Positions 1 through 7,233 of a DNA stretch of 13,574 nt are shown piece after piece. A model generated the notes under the pieces. The model ran no database searches, was not told the origin of the DNA, and saw only the letters and a list, made by a program, of their open reading frames with translations. Source of the DNA: Bacteroidota bacterium (lineage in GTDB: Bacteria > Bacteroidota > Bacteroidia > NS11-12g > UBA9320); assembly GCA_003484585.1 (NCBI GenBank), contig DNBZ01000180.1, positions 1-13,574 on the forward strand. Direction: 5' to 3'. Position numbers and translations under genes: made by a program. Position 1 is the stretch's first letter. The number at the start of each line of letters is the position of its first letter.

Positions 1-1443
1 GCCAATACAGATGCCAAAGCTATAGGCAATTTGGGAGTAGATGCCAAGATAGCCATAAGCTCTAGTCTGCAGTTAGACCTCACGGTAAACCCAGATTTCT
101 CTCAAGTAGAAGTGGATAGGCAACAGACTAACTTAAGTAGATTTAGCCTGTTTTTCCCTGAGCGTAGAAATTTTTTTATAGAGAATGGAGATTTGTTTGC
201 CAACTTTGGGTTTAGGCAAATACGACCTTTTTTTAGCAGAAGAATAGGATTGAAAAATGGCAGCACTGTTCCTATACTCGGAGGTGCACGCCTAAGTGGT
301 AAAATAGGAGATAACTGGCGGGTAGGAGTTATGAATATGCAGACGGATGGTGGAATTGACGGTCCTGCTCAAAACTTCTCCGTAGGTGCTGTACAGAGAC
401 AGATAGGCAAAAGCTCCAACTTAGGAGTTATAGCAGTCAATAGGTCGAGTATCAAAGATGGGGAGTTCATTAAATCAGAGTTTAATAGACTATTAGGAGC
501 AGACTATAATTTTGCTACGCCTAATAGATTTCATAGAGGAAAGGTTTTCTTTCACAAAAGTTTCGGTGCGGATAAGTTAGAAGATAGCTATGCCCATGCT
601 TCGTGGTATTCGTACTCCACACCTAGCTTTAGTGCTATGTGGAATCACGAGTATGTGGGGAGAAACTATAACGCTGGAGTGGGTTTTGTGCCCAGGCTAG
701 AGCGGTATAATCCACAACTAGATAGCATAGAACGTAAAGGTTATTGGAGGCTTGAGCCTAAGATTGAGTATAAGTTTTATCCCAAAAAAGCTAAGCATTT
801 TATCTATCACGGGCCTTCTATTTATATAGATAGGTATATTGATAGTTCACTCAATCTCACGGATAATCGATTGAGATATGCCTACGAGGCTCAGTTTAAA
901 AATACAAGCGAATTGTCCTTGTTTTATAATCGATGGTTCACCAAATTATTTTTTGATACAGATGTAACGTTTACAGGAGATTCTATGATAACCGCTGCCA
1001 ATTATACCTATGATAATGTAGCAATTAGCTACGCGTCTGACCAGCGAAAGCCCATTAATTACGAAGCGAGTATTACCGTAGGAGAATATTTTAATGGAAC
1101 TAGGTTCAATGGTAAGTTGGACTTGAACTACCGCTGGCAGCCATGGGGTACTTTTGGGCTTTCGTATAATTATAATAGTATCAAGATGCCACACATAAAG
1201 GAGGCCGTAGACATATCACTCATAGGTGCATCAGCAGAGTTATCCTTTACCCAGGCTATCTTTTTTACTACGTTTTTTCAGTATAATACACAAGCAGATA
1301 ACTTCAATATTAATTCTAGACTTCAGTGGAGATATCGTCCGTTGTCAGACCTTTATCTCGTCTATTCGGAAAATTATTTAGCCTCAGACTTAGGAGTAAA
1401 AAACCGAGCATTGGTGCTCAAGTTTATTTATTGGTTTCAGTAA
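1..1443 (+). CDS. DUF5916 outer-membrane protein, C-terminal part (5' cut by window edge)
   Basis: The frame is open from base 1 to the TAA at 1441-1443, giving 480 residues without a start. Full-length relatives are usually much longer (about 700-900 residues), with an N-terminal carbohydrate-binding-like domain that would lie to the left. The segment around codons 30-60 carries the DUF5916 signature: NPDFSQVEVDRQQTN, then LFFPERRNFFIEN. The rest alternates aromatic and polar residues as expected for the strands of an outer-membrane beta-barrel, and the chain ends in aromatic residues (YWFQ), fitting an outer-membrane assembly signal. Function is unknown; relatives are outer-membrane proteins of Bacteroidota. 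The family call is seen directly in the motifs, while the barrel location is inferred. Its stop lies one base from the stop of the convergent methyltransferase. Confidence 0.85.
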   Translation, partial: ANTDAKAIGNLGVDAKIAISSSLQLDLTVNPDFSQVEVDRQQTNLSRFSLFFPERRNFFIENGDLFANFGFRQIRPFFSRRIGLKNGSTVPILGGARLSGKIGDNWRVGVMNMQTDGGIDGPAQNFSVGAVQRQIGKSSNLGVIAVNRSSIKDGEFIKSEFNRLLGADYNFATPNRFHRGKVFFHKSFGADKLEDSYAHASWYSYSTPSFSAMWNHEYVGRNYNAGVGFVPRLERYNPQLDSIERKGYWRLEPKIEYKFYPKKAKHFIYHGPSIYIDRYIDSSLNLTDNRLRYAYEAQFKNTSELSLFYNRWFTKLFFDTDVTFTGDSMITAANYTYDNVAISYASDQRKPINYEASITVGEYFNGTRFNGKLDLNYRWQPWGTFGLSYNYNSIKMPHIKEAVDISLIGASAELSFTQAIFFTTFFQYNTQADNFNINSRLQWRYRPLSDLYLVYSENYLASDLGVKNRALVLKFIYWFQ

Positions 1444-1444
1444 A

Positions 1445-2143
1445 TCATCCCTCTATTATAAAAATAGTAGGCTTCTTATGCAGTTCTATCTCCCTAGGTT
1501 GCCATTCGGATACAGGTTTGGATATAATGGTTTCTTTCCCTTCTTTTTCTATGTCTACAGCCACACAAAGTTTGGTGTCTTTTTGAAGGTTTTTGATAAG
1601 GAAATCTAGAAACTGATTATTACGATACGGTGCTTCCATAAAAATCTGAGACGCCTTACGAGAGCGAACTTCCATCTCTTTCAGTGCTATCATTCTGTCT
1701 CTGGAGTCTAAAGGAAGGTATCCGTTAAATTTGAAATTTTGGCCATTGAAACCGCTCGCCATGAGTGCTAGAAAAAGGGATGAGCTCCCAGCCAATGGAA
1801 TCACTTTCACACCTTTGGTATGAGCATAGGCTACCACCTCACTGCCTGGGTCTGCTATAGCAGGCAAGCCAGCTTCGGAGAGCACTCCTATGGAGTGTTC
1901 GCCTATTAATTCATTAAAAAACATCTTGAACCCAACGTAGTTATTATGCTTATCTAGCTCTACAAAAACAAAGTCGTTTTGATGTGTTGGGTGCTTTATG
2001 GCTTTGAGAAAAGCCCGAGCTGTTTTTTCCTTTTCTACAATGAAATGGGTAATTTTATAGGTTTCCTCTATGGTACGATTCGGTAGGTATTCTTTGTCAA
2101 ATTCTCCTATGAAATTAGGTATAAGGTATAGTGCAGTGCTCAC
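1445..2143 (-). CDS. RsmI-like SAM-dependent methyltransferase (tetrapyrrole methylase fold)
   Basis: The protein has 232 residues with a GTG start at 2143. It belongs to the family of RsmI, the 16S rRNA C1402 2'-O-methyltransferase, but is a divergent shorter form. The N-terminal strand reads LYLIPNFIGE instead of the RsmI-type TPIGN. LSEAGLPAIADPG (88-100) matches the conserved D/EAG-P-x-ISDPG loop. PLAGSSSLFLALMASGF (116-132) matches the GPSA-x-ASG SAM-binding segment. FNGYLP (139-144) and EAPYR (170-174) match the usual FxGFLP and ESPxR. Bacteroidota commonly carry such a short paralogue beside true rsmI, so the target may not be C1402 and no symbol is given. It converges on the DUF5916 gene. 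A -7 promoter box ends three bases before the GTG, so the mRNA is probably leaderless. Confidence 0.85.
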   Translation of the reverse strand: MSTALYLIPNFIGEFDKEYLPNRTIEETYKITHFIVEKEKTARAFLKAIKHPTHQNDFVFVELDKHNNYVGFKMFFNELIGEHSIGVLSEAGLPAIADPGSEVVAYAHTKGVKVIPLAGSSSLFLALMASGFNGQNFKFNGYLPLDSRDRMIALKEMEVRSRKASQIFMEAPYRNNQFLDFLIKNLQKDTKLCVAVDIEKEGKETIISKPVSEWQPREIELHKKPTIFIIEG

Positions 2144-2146
2144 GTT

Positions 2147-2155
2147 GCAATATTA
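2147..2155 (-). promoter_or_regulatory. -7 promoter box (TAATATTGC) of the methyltransferase gene
   Basis: On the minus strand TAATATTGC fits the Bacteroidota -7 consensus TAnnTTTGc with one mismatch. Only AAC separates it from the GTG start, so transcription should begin at or very near the start codon. No -33 TTG is obvious. Confidence 0.45.
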
Positions 2156-2237
2156 CGCTGAAATCTCCCGTTATTTGAAATATCAATTCTAAAAGCTCAC
2201 TTCTTAACCTTTTTCTTCTCTATTTTCGCTTTTATGA

Positions 2238-2375
2238 CTAGCTCAAATTATACTAGCTGGGACATTTATGATATTCACGTCTGAGACGGAACACGAAGTA
2301 TTGATTACTAATGCAAGAAGGTACAGTGTTACAGGTTGGATTACAGATGTGCCTATCGGGTTGACGTTTCTATAA
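2238..2375 (+). pseudogene. C-terminal fragment of a 2OG-Fe(II) oxygenase (prolyl 4-hydroxylase-like)
   Basis: A 45-codon open stretch between an in-frame TGA (2235-2237) and TAA (2373-2375) ends GTFMIF...HEVLITNARRYSVTGW. This is the C-terminal signature of prolyl-4-hydroxylase-type dioxygenases: the small residue-F strand, the His that is the third iron ligand (HEVL), and the Arg that binds 2-oxoglutarate (R-Y-S-x-TGW). The N-terminal HxD half, about 150 residues, is absent. No matching sequence is visible in the roughly 90 bases between it and the methyltransferase start, so this is a remnant and not a gene. An ATG at 2268 would give only 35 residues. It lies antisense to its neighbours in the gap between the methyltransferase and hydrolase genes. 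Identification rests on motif recognition over about 35 residues. Confidence 0.6.
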
Positions 2376-2393
2376 AGAAGAGAGGTGCTTTCT

Positions 2394-3170
2394 TTACACT
2401 CCCTTCAAAAACCTCACCGCCACATCATTGAAAGTGTGCGGTTGTTCCACATTTACTACGTGTCCGCAAGCTGGGATTACGTGTAAAGTAGAAAATTGGT
2501 GGTCTTGCACTATCTTAGTAATGCTAGGTAGAAACATGTGGTCTTCTTCTCCCATAATATAAAGTGTGGGAACTCCTGAATCTTTAAACCGGAAGTACTT
2601 GAGCAGTGGATTAATCTCTGCTACGAGTGTAAACCAGCGTATAAACTCTTTTTGGTAGAGCTTTTTTGCCTCATTAATAAATAGGTTTCTACTTTCTCTA
2701 TGGCTCTTTTTAGGCATTATAATATGAGCGAAGAATCTATAGAGAAATAGGTAAGGCACAACGGACTTTAGCAGCACCCCTAGCTTCATAAGCACTTGGC
2801 CTCGCACGTTTAGCTTCATAATAGCCCCACCCATTATCATGCTATGAGTACGCTCCGGGAAGCGTTCTGTAATCTCCCGAATCACTATAGTGCCAAGTGA
2901 GATCCCTACCCAATGAGTAGCTTCTATTTTTAGGTGATTAAGCACTTCTATTACTTCATCTCCTATGTTATCAAACTGGTATCGTTTCAGTTTTTCGTAA
3001 ATAGGTTTCTTAGATTTTCCGTGACCTCGTAGGTCTATAAGGAGCACATTAAAATGCTTTTGAAAAGCCCGCACTTGCTTATACCAAATACTACTGCTAC
3101 CTCCTGCCCCATGGATGAAAGTTACCCATTGGGCATCGTCACTGTGTATATGTGTAGTATAATGTAGCAC
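2394..3170 (-). CDS. alpha/beta hydrolase
   Basis: The protein has 258 residues with a GTG start at 3170. It shows the alpha/beta-hydrolase fold throughout: an oxyanion-hole strand FIHGAGGSSSIW (18-29), LIDLRGHGKS (44-53), nucleophile elbow GISLG with Ser91, acid GEED with Asp210, and CGH with His237. Between the elbow and the acid lies a cap of about 100 residues, rich in hydrophobic helices (120-195). Substrate is not predictable; hits of this type include esterases, haloperoxidase-like and MenH-like enzymes. There is no signal peptide, so it should be cytoplasmic. It is a single-gene unit flanked by two gene relics. Its promoter lies inside the 3' end of the OsmC relic, so the relic's decay or the hydrolase's arrival may have been linked. 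Confidence 0.85.
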   Translation of the reverse strand: MLHYTTHIHSDDAQWVTFIHGAGGSSSIWYKQVRAFQKHFNVLLIDLRGHGKSKKPIYEKLKRYQFDNIGDEVIEVLNHLKIEATHWVGISLGTIVIREITERFPERTHSMIMGGAIMKLNVRGQVLMKLGVLLKSVVPYLFLYRFFAHIIMPKKSHRESRNLFINEAKKLYQKEFIRWFTLVAEINPLLKYFRFKDSGVPTLYIMGEEDHMFLPSITKIVQDHQFSTLHVIPACGHVVNVEQPHTFNDVAVRFLKGV

Positions 3171-3183
3171 TCTTTTAAAGCTA

Positions 3184-3192
3184 ACAAAGATA
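3184..3192 (-). promoter_or_regulatory. -7 promoter box (TATCTTTGT) of the alpha/beta hydrolase gene
   Basis: TATCTTTGT on the minus strand is an exact match to TAnnTTTG. It lies 13 bases upstream of the GTG, predicting a leader of only several bases. It sits just beyond the stop codon of the OsmC relic. Confidence 0.5.
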
Positions 3193-3197
3193 ACCCC

Positions 3198-3500
3198 TTA
3201 ATCGTTCAGAGCGGCAGTTTTTACTTGTACTGTATTATGCAGCGTGCGGTGTACGGGACATTTATCTGCTATCACCATTAGTTTTTCTTTTTGCTCATCT
3301 GTGAGGTCAGCTTCTATCTCTATTACTCGCTCTATGAGGTCTATCTTATTACGAGATGACTCGCACGCTTTGCAGTCTTTAGCATAATCTTTCGTATGAC
3401 TTAGGTGTACGTTTATCTCATTGATTTTCCAGCCTTTCCTATCTGCATACGTACTGTCAAGGCAGTAAGTAGTTATAGCTTCCCATTCGTAAAATATACA
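3198..3500 (-). pseudogene. decayed OsmC-family (organic hydroperoxide/redox) gene, C-terminal half
   Basis: Reading leftward, an open frame gives YADRKGW, then DLIERVIEIEADLTDEQK, then VIADKCPVHRTLHNTVQV, ending at TAA (3198-3200). This is the C-terminal half of an OsmC/Ohr-type protein, including the second conserved cysteine (CPVH). The frame stays open to a stop at 3594-3596 but has no ATG, GTG or TTG before an internal Met close to the C-terminus. Just upstream, pieces of the expected PYDYLLAALGACT-x-MTVRM helix appear in the other two frames: YNYLL (about 3466-3480) and ALTVRM (about 3446-3463). The first active-site cysteine segment is missing. The TVRM-to-YADR junction would be restored by adding back four bases (a TATG duplicate), which suggests slippage. 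I read this as a pseudogene with deletion and frameshift. Beyond 3500 I recognise nothing. Confidence 0.7.
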
Positions 3501-3616
3501 AATTTGGTATCCATCGGTTGTAAAATTAACGAATAGGGTACTAAGTCCTTCACTTGAAACTAAAAAGGGATTATAGATTACTCTATTATTCCATCATTCT
3601 ATACTTCAGTAACTCG

Positions 3617-3625
3617 TATCATTGC
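3617..3625 (+). promoter_or_regulatory. -7 promoter box (TATCATTGC) of the S9 peptidase gene
   Basis: TATCATTGC matches TAnnTTTGc with one mismatch and is followed by only ACCC before the ATG at 3630, so the transcript is probably leaderless. Confidence 0.4.
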
Positions 3626-3629
3626 ACCC

Positions 3630-5732
3630 ATGCAAGCACCACGAGCTAAGAAGGTACCCAAAGAACTTATAATACACGGAGATACACGTATAGACGATTA
3701 CTTCTGGATGAACCAGCGAGAAGACCAAGAAGTGATAGACTATCTAAATGCCGAAAACGCCTACGGTAAAGGGGTAATGAAGCCTACTGAAGGTTTCCAA
3801 AAAGACTTGTACGAAGAGATGATAGCTCGTGTTAAAAAAGATGATGAGTCTGTGCCGTATAAGAAAAAAGGCTATTGGTACTATACTCGATTCATAGAGG
3901 AAGGCCAATATCCTATCTACTGCAGGAAGAAGGATACCATGGAAAACCCAGAGGAAATACTGATGGATGTAAATATAATGGCGGAAGGGCATAATTACTA
4001 TAGTATAGGAGGCCTAAGCATTAGTCCGGATAACAAGTATTTAGTCTTTGGTGAAGATACTGTAAGTCGCAGAATCTATACGCTCAAAATGAAAAGTATA
4101 GAGACAGGTGAAATACTAGAACTTAACATACCTGGGACTACAGGTGGAGCTAGCTGGGCAGGTGATAGCCATACGTTATTCTACACACTAAAGGATGAGA
4201 CTACACTGCGTAGTGCTAAGGTAATGTCTTACAACATTCTCACCAAGGAAGAAAAGGTTCGCTTCATAGAGATGGATGATACCTTTAACTGTGGCGTGTA
4301 TAAAAGCAAAAGTGAGAAGTATATCATCATAAGTAGTGGAGCAAGTATTACAAGTGAGTATCAGTTTATCCCAGCGGATAGTCCTGAGGATGAATTCAAA
4401 ATATTCCAACCACGAATACGCGGACTAGAGTACAGTATCAGCCACTTTGAAAATAAGTGGTATATCACAACTAACTGGGATGCTCAAAATTTCAAGCTTA
4501 TGGAGACAGACGAAGTACTTACGGAACGTAGCAACTGGAAAGAGGTAATAGGACATAGGGAAGGTACTCTACTAGAAGGATTAGAGATCTTCAGAAACTT
4601 CCTAGTACTAGAAGAGCGTACCAATGGTCAAAACTTCATACGGGTAATAAACCAAAAGACGAAGGAAGAGCACTACATGGTGTTTGAGTCTGAGACATAT
4701 GACTGCTGGTCTAGTCTAAATGTAGACTTTGACACAGAGACACTTAGGTATGGCTATACGAGTATGACTACACCCAGTAGCGTGTTTGATTATAATATGG
4801 CTACTAGAGATAAAGTACTACTCAAACAGCAGATAGTTCTTGGCGAATATGACGAGAGTTTGTATGACAGCAAGCGTATCTGGGCAACTGCTCGTGATGG
4901 TAAAAAAGTGCCCATGAGTGTAGTATATAAAAAAGATGCAAGTGATTCTGACTCAAGCAGAGAAGAAAGTGAGGTTGTCAACCTGAGTGATTCCGCCTCA
5001 AGCAGAATTGTATCGAAGGCAAGACCAACTTTACTTTATGCCTATGGTTCCTACGGTCATTCGCTTGATCCATACTTTAGCTCTATCAGACTAAGTCTAC
5101 TAGAGCGTGGTTTTATATATGTGATAGCACACATACGAGGTGGTGAAGACCTTGGTCGTCAGTGGTATGATGATGGTAAATTGCTAAATAAGAAAAACAC
5201 CTTTACCGATTATATAGATTGTGCAGAGTACCTTATTGCAGAAGGCATTACTACCACAGAGCATCTGTATGCTCAAGGGGGAAGTGCCGGCGGCTTGCTA
5301 ATGGGAGCAGTGATGAATATGCGACCAGACCTATGGAAAGGAGTGATAGCTCAGGTGCCTTTTGTAGATGTGGTGAGTACTATGCTAGATGATACCATAC
5401 CACTGACTACAGGCGAGTATGATGAGTGGGGAAATCCAAATGAAGAGGAATACTACCACTATATCAAAAGCTACTCACCGTATGATCAGGTAGAAGCAAA
5501 AGCGTATCCCAATACACTTATAACTACAGGTTTACACGACAGCCAAGTGCAGTACTGGGAGCCAGCTAAGTGGATAGCTAAACTGCGAGAGATGAGAACG
5601 AATGACAATATCCTCATAATGGATTGCAACATGGAAACAGGTCATGGCGGAGCTAGCGGACGTTTCGAAGCGTTGAAAGAAACGGCGAAGGATTTTGCCT
5701 TCTTATTTATGCTCGAGGGGATAAAAGAATAA
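3630..5732 (+). CDS. ptrB: oligopeptidase B-type S9 family serine peptidase
   Basis: The protein has 700 residues, close to the usual 680-710 for oligopeptidase B, which cleaves short peptides after Arg/Lys in the cytoplasm. The N-terminal opening PRAKKVPKELIIHGDTRIDDYFW is typical and supports the ATG at 3630; there is no signal peptide. Residues from about 70 to 420 form the beta-propeller. The catalytic domain follows, with RPTLLYAYGSYG (about 465), the HIRGGEDLGRQWYDDGK motif, Ser552 in GGSAGG, Asp637 in GLHDSQV and His672 in ETGHGG. All three catalytic residues are present. Odd feature: residues about 436-464 are a Ser/Asp/Glu-rich segment at the propeller-catalytic junction, where relatives have only a short linker; it is encoded by a REP-like insertion. 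S9 subfamilies are similar to each other, so the exact specificity is inferred. Confidence 0.9.
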   Translation: MQAPRAKKVPKELIIHGDTRIDDYFWMNQREDQEVIDYLNAENAYGKGVMKPTEGFQKDLYEEMIARVKKDDESVPYKKKGYWYYTRFIEEGQYPIYCRKKDTMENPEEILMDVNIMAEGHNYYSIGGLSISPDNKYLVFGEDTVSRRIYTLKMKSIETGEILELNIPGTTGGASWAGDSHTLFYTLKDETTLRSAKVMSYNILTKEEKVRFIEMDDTFNCGVYKSKSEKYIIISSGASITSEYQFIPADSPEDEFKIFQPRIRGLEYSISHFENKWYITTNWDAQNFKLMETDEVLTERSNWKEVIGHREGTLLEGLEIFRNFLVLEERTNGQNFIRVINQKTKEEHYMVFESETYDCWSSLNVDFDTETLRYGYTSMTTPSSVFDYNMATRDKVLLKQQIVLGEYDESLYDSKRIWATARDGKKVPMSVVYKKDASDSDSSREESEVVNLSDSASSRIVSKARPTLLYAYGSYGHSLDPYFSSIRLSLLERGFIYVIAHIRGGEDLGRQWYDDGKLLNKKNTFTDYIDCAEYLIAEGITTTEHLYAQGGSAGGLLMGAVMNMRPDLWKGVIAQVPFVDVVSTMLDDTIPLTTGEYDEWGNPNEEEYYHYIKSYSPYDQVEAKAYPNTLITTGLHDSQVQYWEPAKWIAKLREMRTNDNILIMDCNMETGHGGASGRFEALKETAKDFAFLFMLEGIKE
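4941..5021 (+). repeat. REP-like in-frame insertion with 21-bp direct repeats inside ptrB
   Basis: Two 21-bp direct repeats (4941-4961 and 4986-5006) share 19 of 21 bases and start 45 bases (15 codons) apart. Between them lies the interrupted palindrome AGGTTG-T-CAACCT (4972-4984). The right part, GTCAACCTGAG at 4977-4987 followed by TATCGAAGG near 5011-5019, resembles the GTCAnnCTGAG...TCGAAGG ends of REP-type repeats that are widespread in Bacteroidota and other bacteria. It adds about 29 residues (SDSDSSR and SDSASSR modules) without breaking the frame. Confidence 0.55.
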
Positions 5733-5738
5733 TTTTGT
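5730..5738 (+). promoter_or_regulatory. -7 promoter box (TAATTTTGT) overlapping the ptrB stop codon
   Basis: TAATTTTGT is an exact TAnnTTTG match. Its first three bases are the TAA stop of the peptidase gene, and only ACC separates it from the ATG at 5742. The transporter gene is therefore probably transcribed from here as a leaderless mRNA, independently of ptrB. Confidence 0.5.
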
Positions 5739-5741
5739 ACC

Positions 5742-6563
5742 ATGAAAAATAGCCTAGTCATGCTACTACTTTTAGTGAGCACATCACTCGTAGCACAGAT
5801 AGAAACAGACCGTCCAGATTTTACTGAAAGTCCTAATGTAGTGCCCAAAGGAGCTCTGCAGATAGAGACTGGGTTTATTTTGGAGAATGATTACTCAGCT
5901 AAAGAACAACGTAATTGTAAGATTCAGTTATCTGAAAGAAATTTTACGGTAAATACAACTCTTTTGAGGTACGGGTTAACTAAAAATATCGAGCTAAGGC
6001 TCAATACAAATTATTCTATTTCCAAAGTTGGAAACATGAATGATATTCTCATTTTGGATTCTACACACAATCCAAATTTGGATGACATAAAAGGTTTTCA
6101 AACCCCATTCATCGGATTCAAAACCAATCTATACAAGAATGACAAACTAAGCATCGGTTTCTTGGGTCATTTATACATCCCAGAACTAGCTTCTGTAGAT
6201 TTTATGAAAGCTAATGGGCAGAAAATTGCACCCGAATTTCTAATCCCACTTACGTATGATATCACAGATAAGTTTGGCATAGCGGTGCAGTATGGACTTA
6301 CTTGGGATGGTTTTACACCTAATCCTACCACCAGCTACACGCTAGCATTAGGCTACAGCATCACAGATAAACTTAGTGCTTATGTAGAGCCGTATGGTTT
6401 TTTAACAAATAATGGGGATGAGCTTCATTTAATCAATGGCGGGTTTACCTATTTAATTAACGATGATTTTCAAGTAGACCTCACAGGAGGTTTCGGGCTG
6501 AATGAAGCCGCTCCAGATAATTTTGTAAACTGCGGAGCATCGTTTTTACTTTTTAATAAATGA
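5742..6563 (+). CDS. MetA-pathway-type transporter / porin-like outer-membrane protein
   Basis: The protein has 273 residues. It begins with a clear signal peptide, MKNSLVMLLLLVSTSLVAQ (1-19, cleavage after AQ), followed by IETDRPDFTESPNVVPKG, the hallmark opening of the phenol-degradation MetA-like family (usually annotated as transporter) in Bacteroidota. The rest shows regular amphipathic beta strands and a C-terminal aromatic (FLLFNK), consistent with an outer-membrane barrel of about 12 strands. Substrate is unknown; the MetA name comes from an aromatic-degradation cluster and should not be taken as function here. The DUF1684 lipoprotein gene overlaps its 3' end (ATGA), so the two are likely translated together and act at the cell envelope. 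The family is clear from the N-terminal motif; the transport role is inferred. Confidence 0.8.
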   Translation: MKNSLVMLLLLVSTSLVAQIETDRPDFTESPNVVPKGALQIETGFILENDYSAKEQRNCKIQLSERNFTVNTTLLRYGLTKNIELRLNTNYSISKVGNMNDILILDSTHNPNLDDIKGFQTPFIGFKTNLYKNDKLSIGFLGHLYIPELASVDFMKANGQKIAPEFLIPLTYDITDKFGIAVQYGLTWDGFTPNPTTSYTLALGYSITDKLSAYVEPYGFLTNNGDELHLINGGFTYLINDDFQVDLTGGFGLNEAAPDNFVNCGASFLLFNK

Positions 6564-7195
6564 GAATATTAATCATACTATTCTTAGCACTATTTGTAGT
6601 AGCCTGCGATACCACTAGTAAGTGGAAACCAAATCAAGAGGCAATCTCTGAAGCAGATAGCTACTCAGATTTATCTACGTACGTCAAACGACTAACGCGA
6701 CATAGAGATAGCACTAGTGCTATGTTCCTAAGTGGAGCTAATGGGATACTACCCAAAGAAGATCTATCACCTACAGGAAAGCTTAAGTACTTTGCTCCAG
6801 ATGAGGCGTTTAGAATAAAAGCAACCTTTACTCCTATAGAAAACGGTGAGGTAATAGAAATGCAAACGAGTACTGATAGACTGCCAGAGTACAGGATATA
6901 CGGTACACTTGCATTTAAACTAGGAGAAGCAGACTTAGCACTTACTCTCTATCAGAATGTAGAGCAGCCAGACTATCTCTTTTGCCCGTTCAAAGACCTC
7001 ACCAATGGGAAAGAGTCGTATGGAGCAGGAAGATATCTAGATTTCAAGCTTAAAGATTTAGCCAATCCTGTGCTAGATTTTAACTATGCCTATAGTCCAT
7101 ACTGTGCGTATAATAAGGAGTATTCTTGCCCCATACCTCCTAGGGAAAACCACCTCCAAGTGGCATTACCTGCAGGAGAAAAGAGGTGGCACTAA
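6560..7195 (+). CDS. DUF1684 lipoprotein
   Basis: The protein has 211 residues. The start codon lies in an ATGA overlap with the upstream stop, so translation is probably coupled. MRILIILFLALFVVAC is a lipoprotein signal with Cys16 as the lipidation site. The C-terminal half carries the DUF1684 signature: FKDLTNGKESYGAGRYLDF, a DFNYAYSPYCAYN segment, then CPIPPREN and AGEK. The paired cysteines and the conserved Tyr-rich loop are typical of this family. Biochemical function is unknown; I see no catalytic motif that I can name. Length fits the family (about 190-300 residues, the short forms ending as here). It likely sits in the inner or outer membrane facing the periplasm, beside the barrel protein encoded just before it. 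Confidence 0.85.
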   Translation: MRILIILFLALFVVACDTTSKWKPNQEAISEADSYSDLSTYVKRLTRHRDSTSAMFLSGANGILPKEDLSPTGKLKYFAPDEAFRIKATFTPIENGEVIEMQTSTDRLPEYRIYGTLAFKLGEADLALTLYQNVEQPDYLFCPFKDLTNGKESYGAGRYLDFKLKDLANPVLDFNYAYSPYCAYNKEYSCPIPPRENHLQVALPAGEKRWH

Positions 7196-7211
7196 GTCCG
7201 ATGGGTTTTCA

Positions 7212-7220
7212 TACTTTTGC
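7212..7220 (+). promoter_or_regulatory. -7 promoter box (TACTTTTGC) of the SDR dehydrogenase gene
   Basis: TACTTTTGC is an exact match to the full TAnnTTTGC consensus. It lies 13 bases before the ATG at 7234, in the 38-base gap after the DUF1684 gene, so this gene has its own promoter and a very short leader. Confidence 0.55.
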
Positions 7221-7233
7221 AATCTTATAATCC

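Noticed and set aside
946..1194. 82-residue minus-strand frame inside the DUF5916 gene
   Set aside because: It is antisense to a well-supported coding region, shows no recognisable motif and has no start context. The same applies to the other opposite-strand frames within the peptidase, dehydrogenase, E1 and binding-protein genes.
1326..1586. 86-residue plus-strand frame spanning the DUF5916/methyltransferase junction
   Set aside because: It runs across two real genes in the wrong frame and strand and has no family resemblance.
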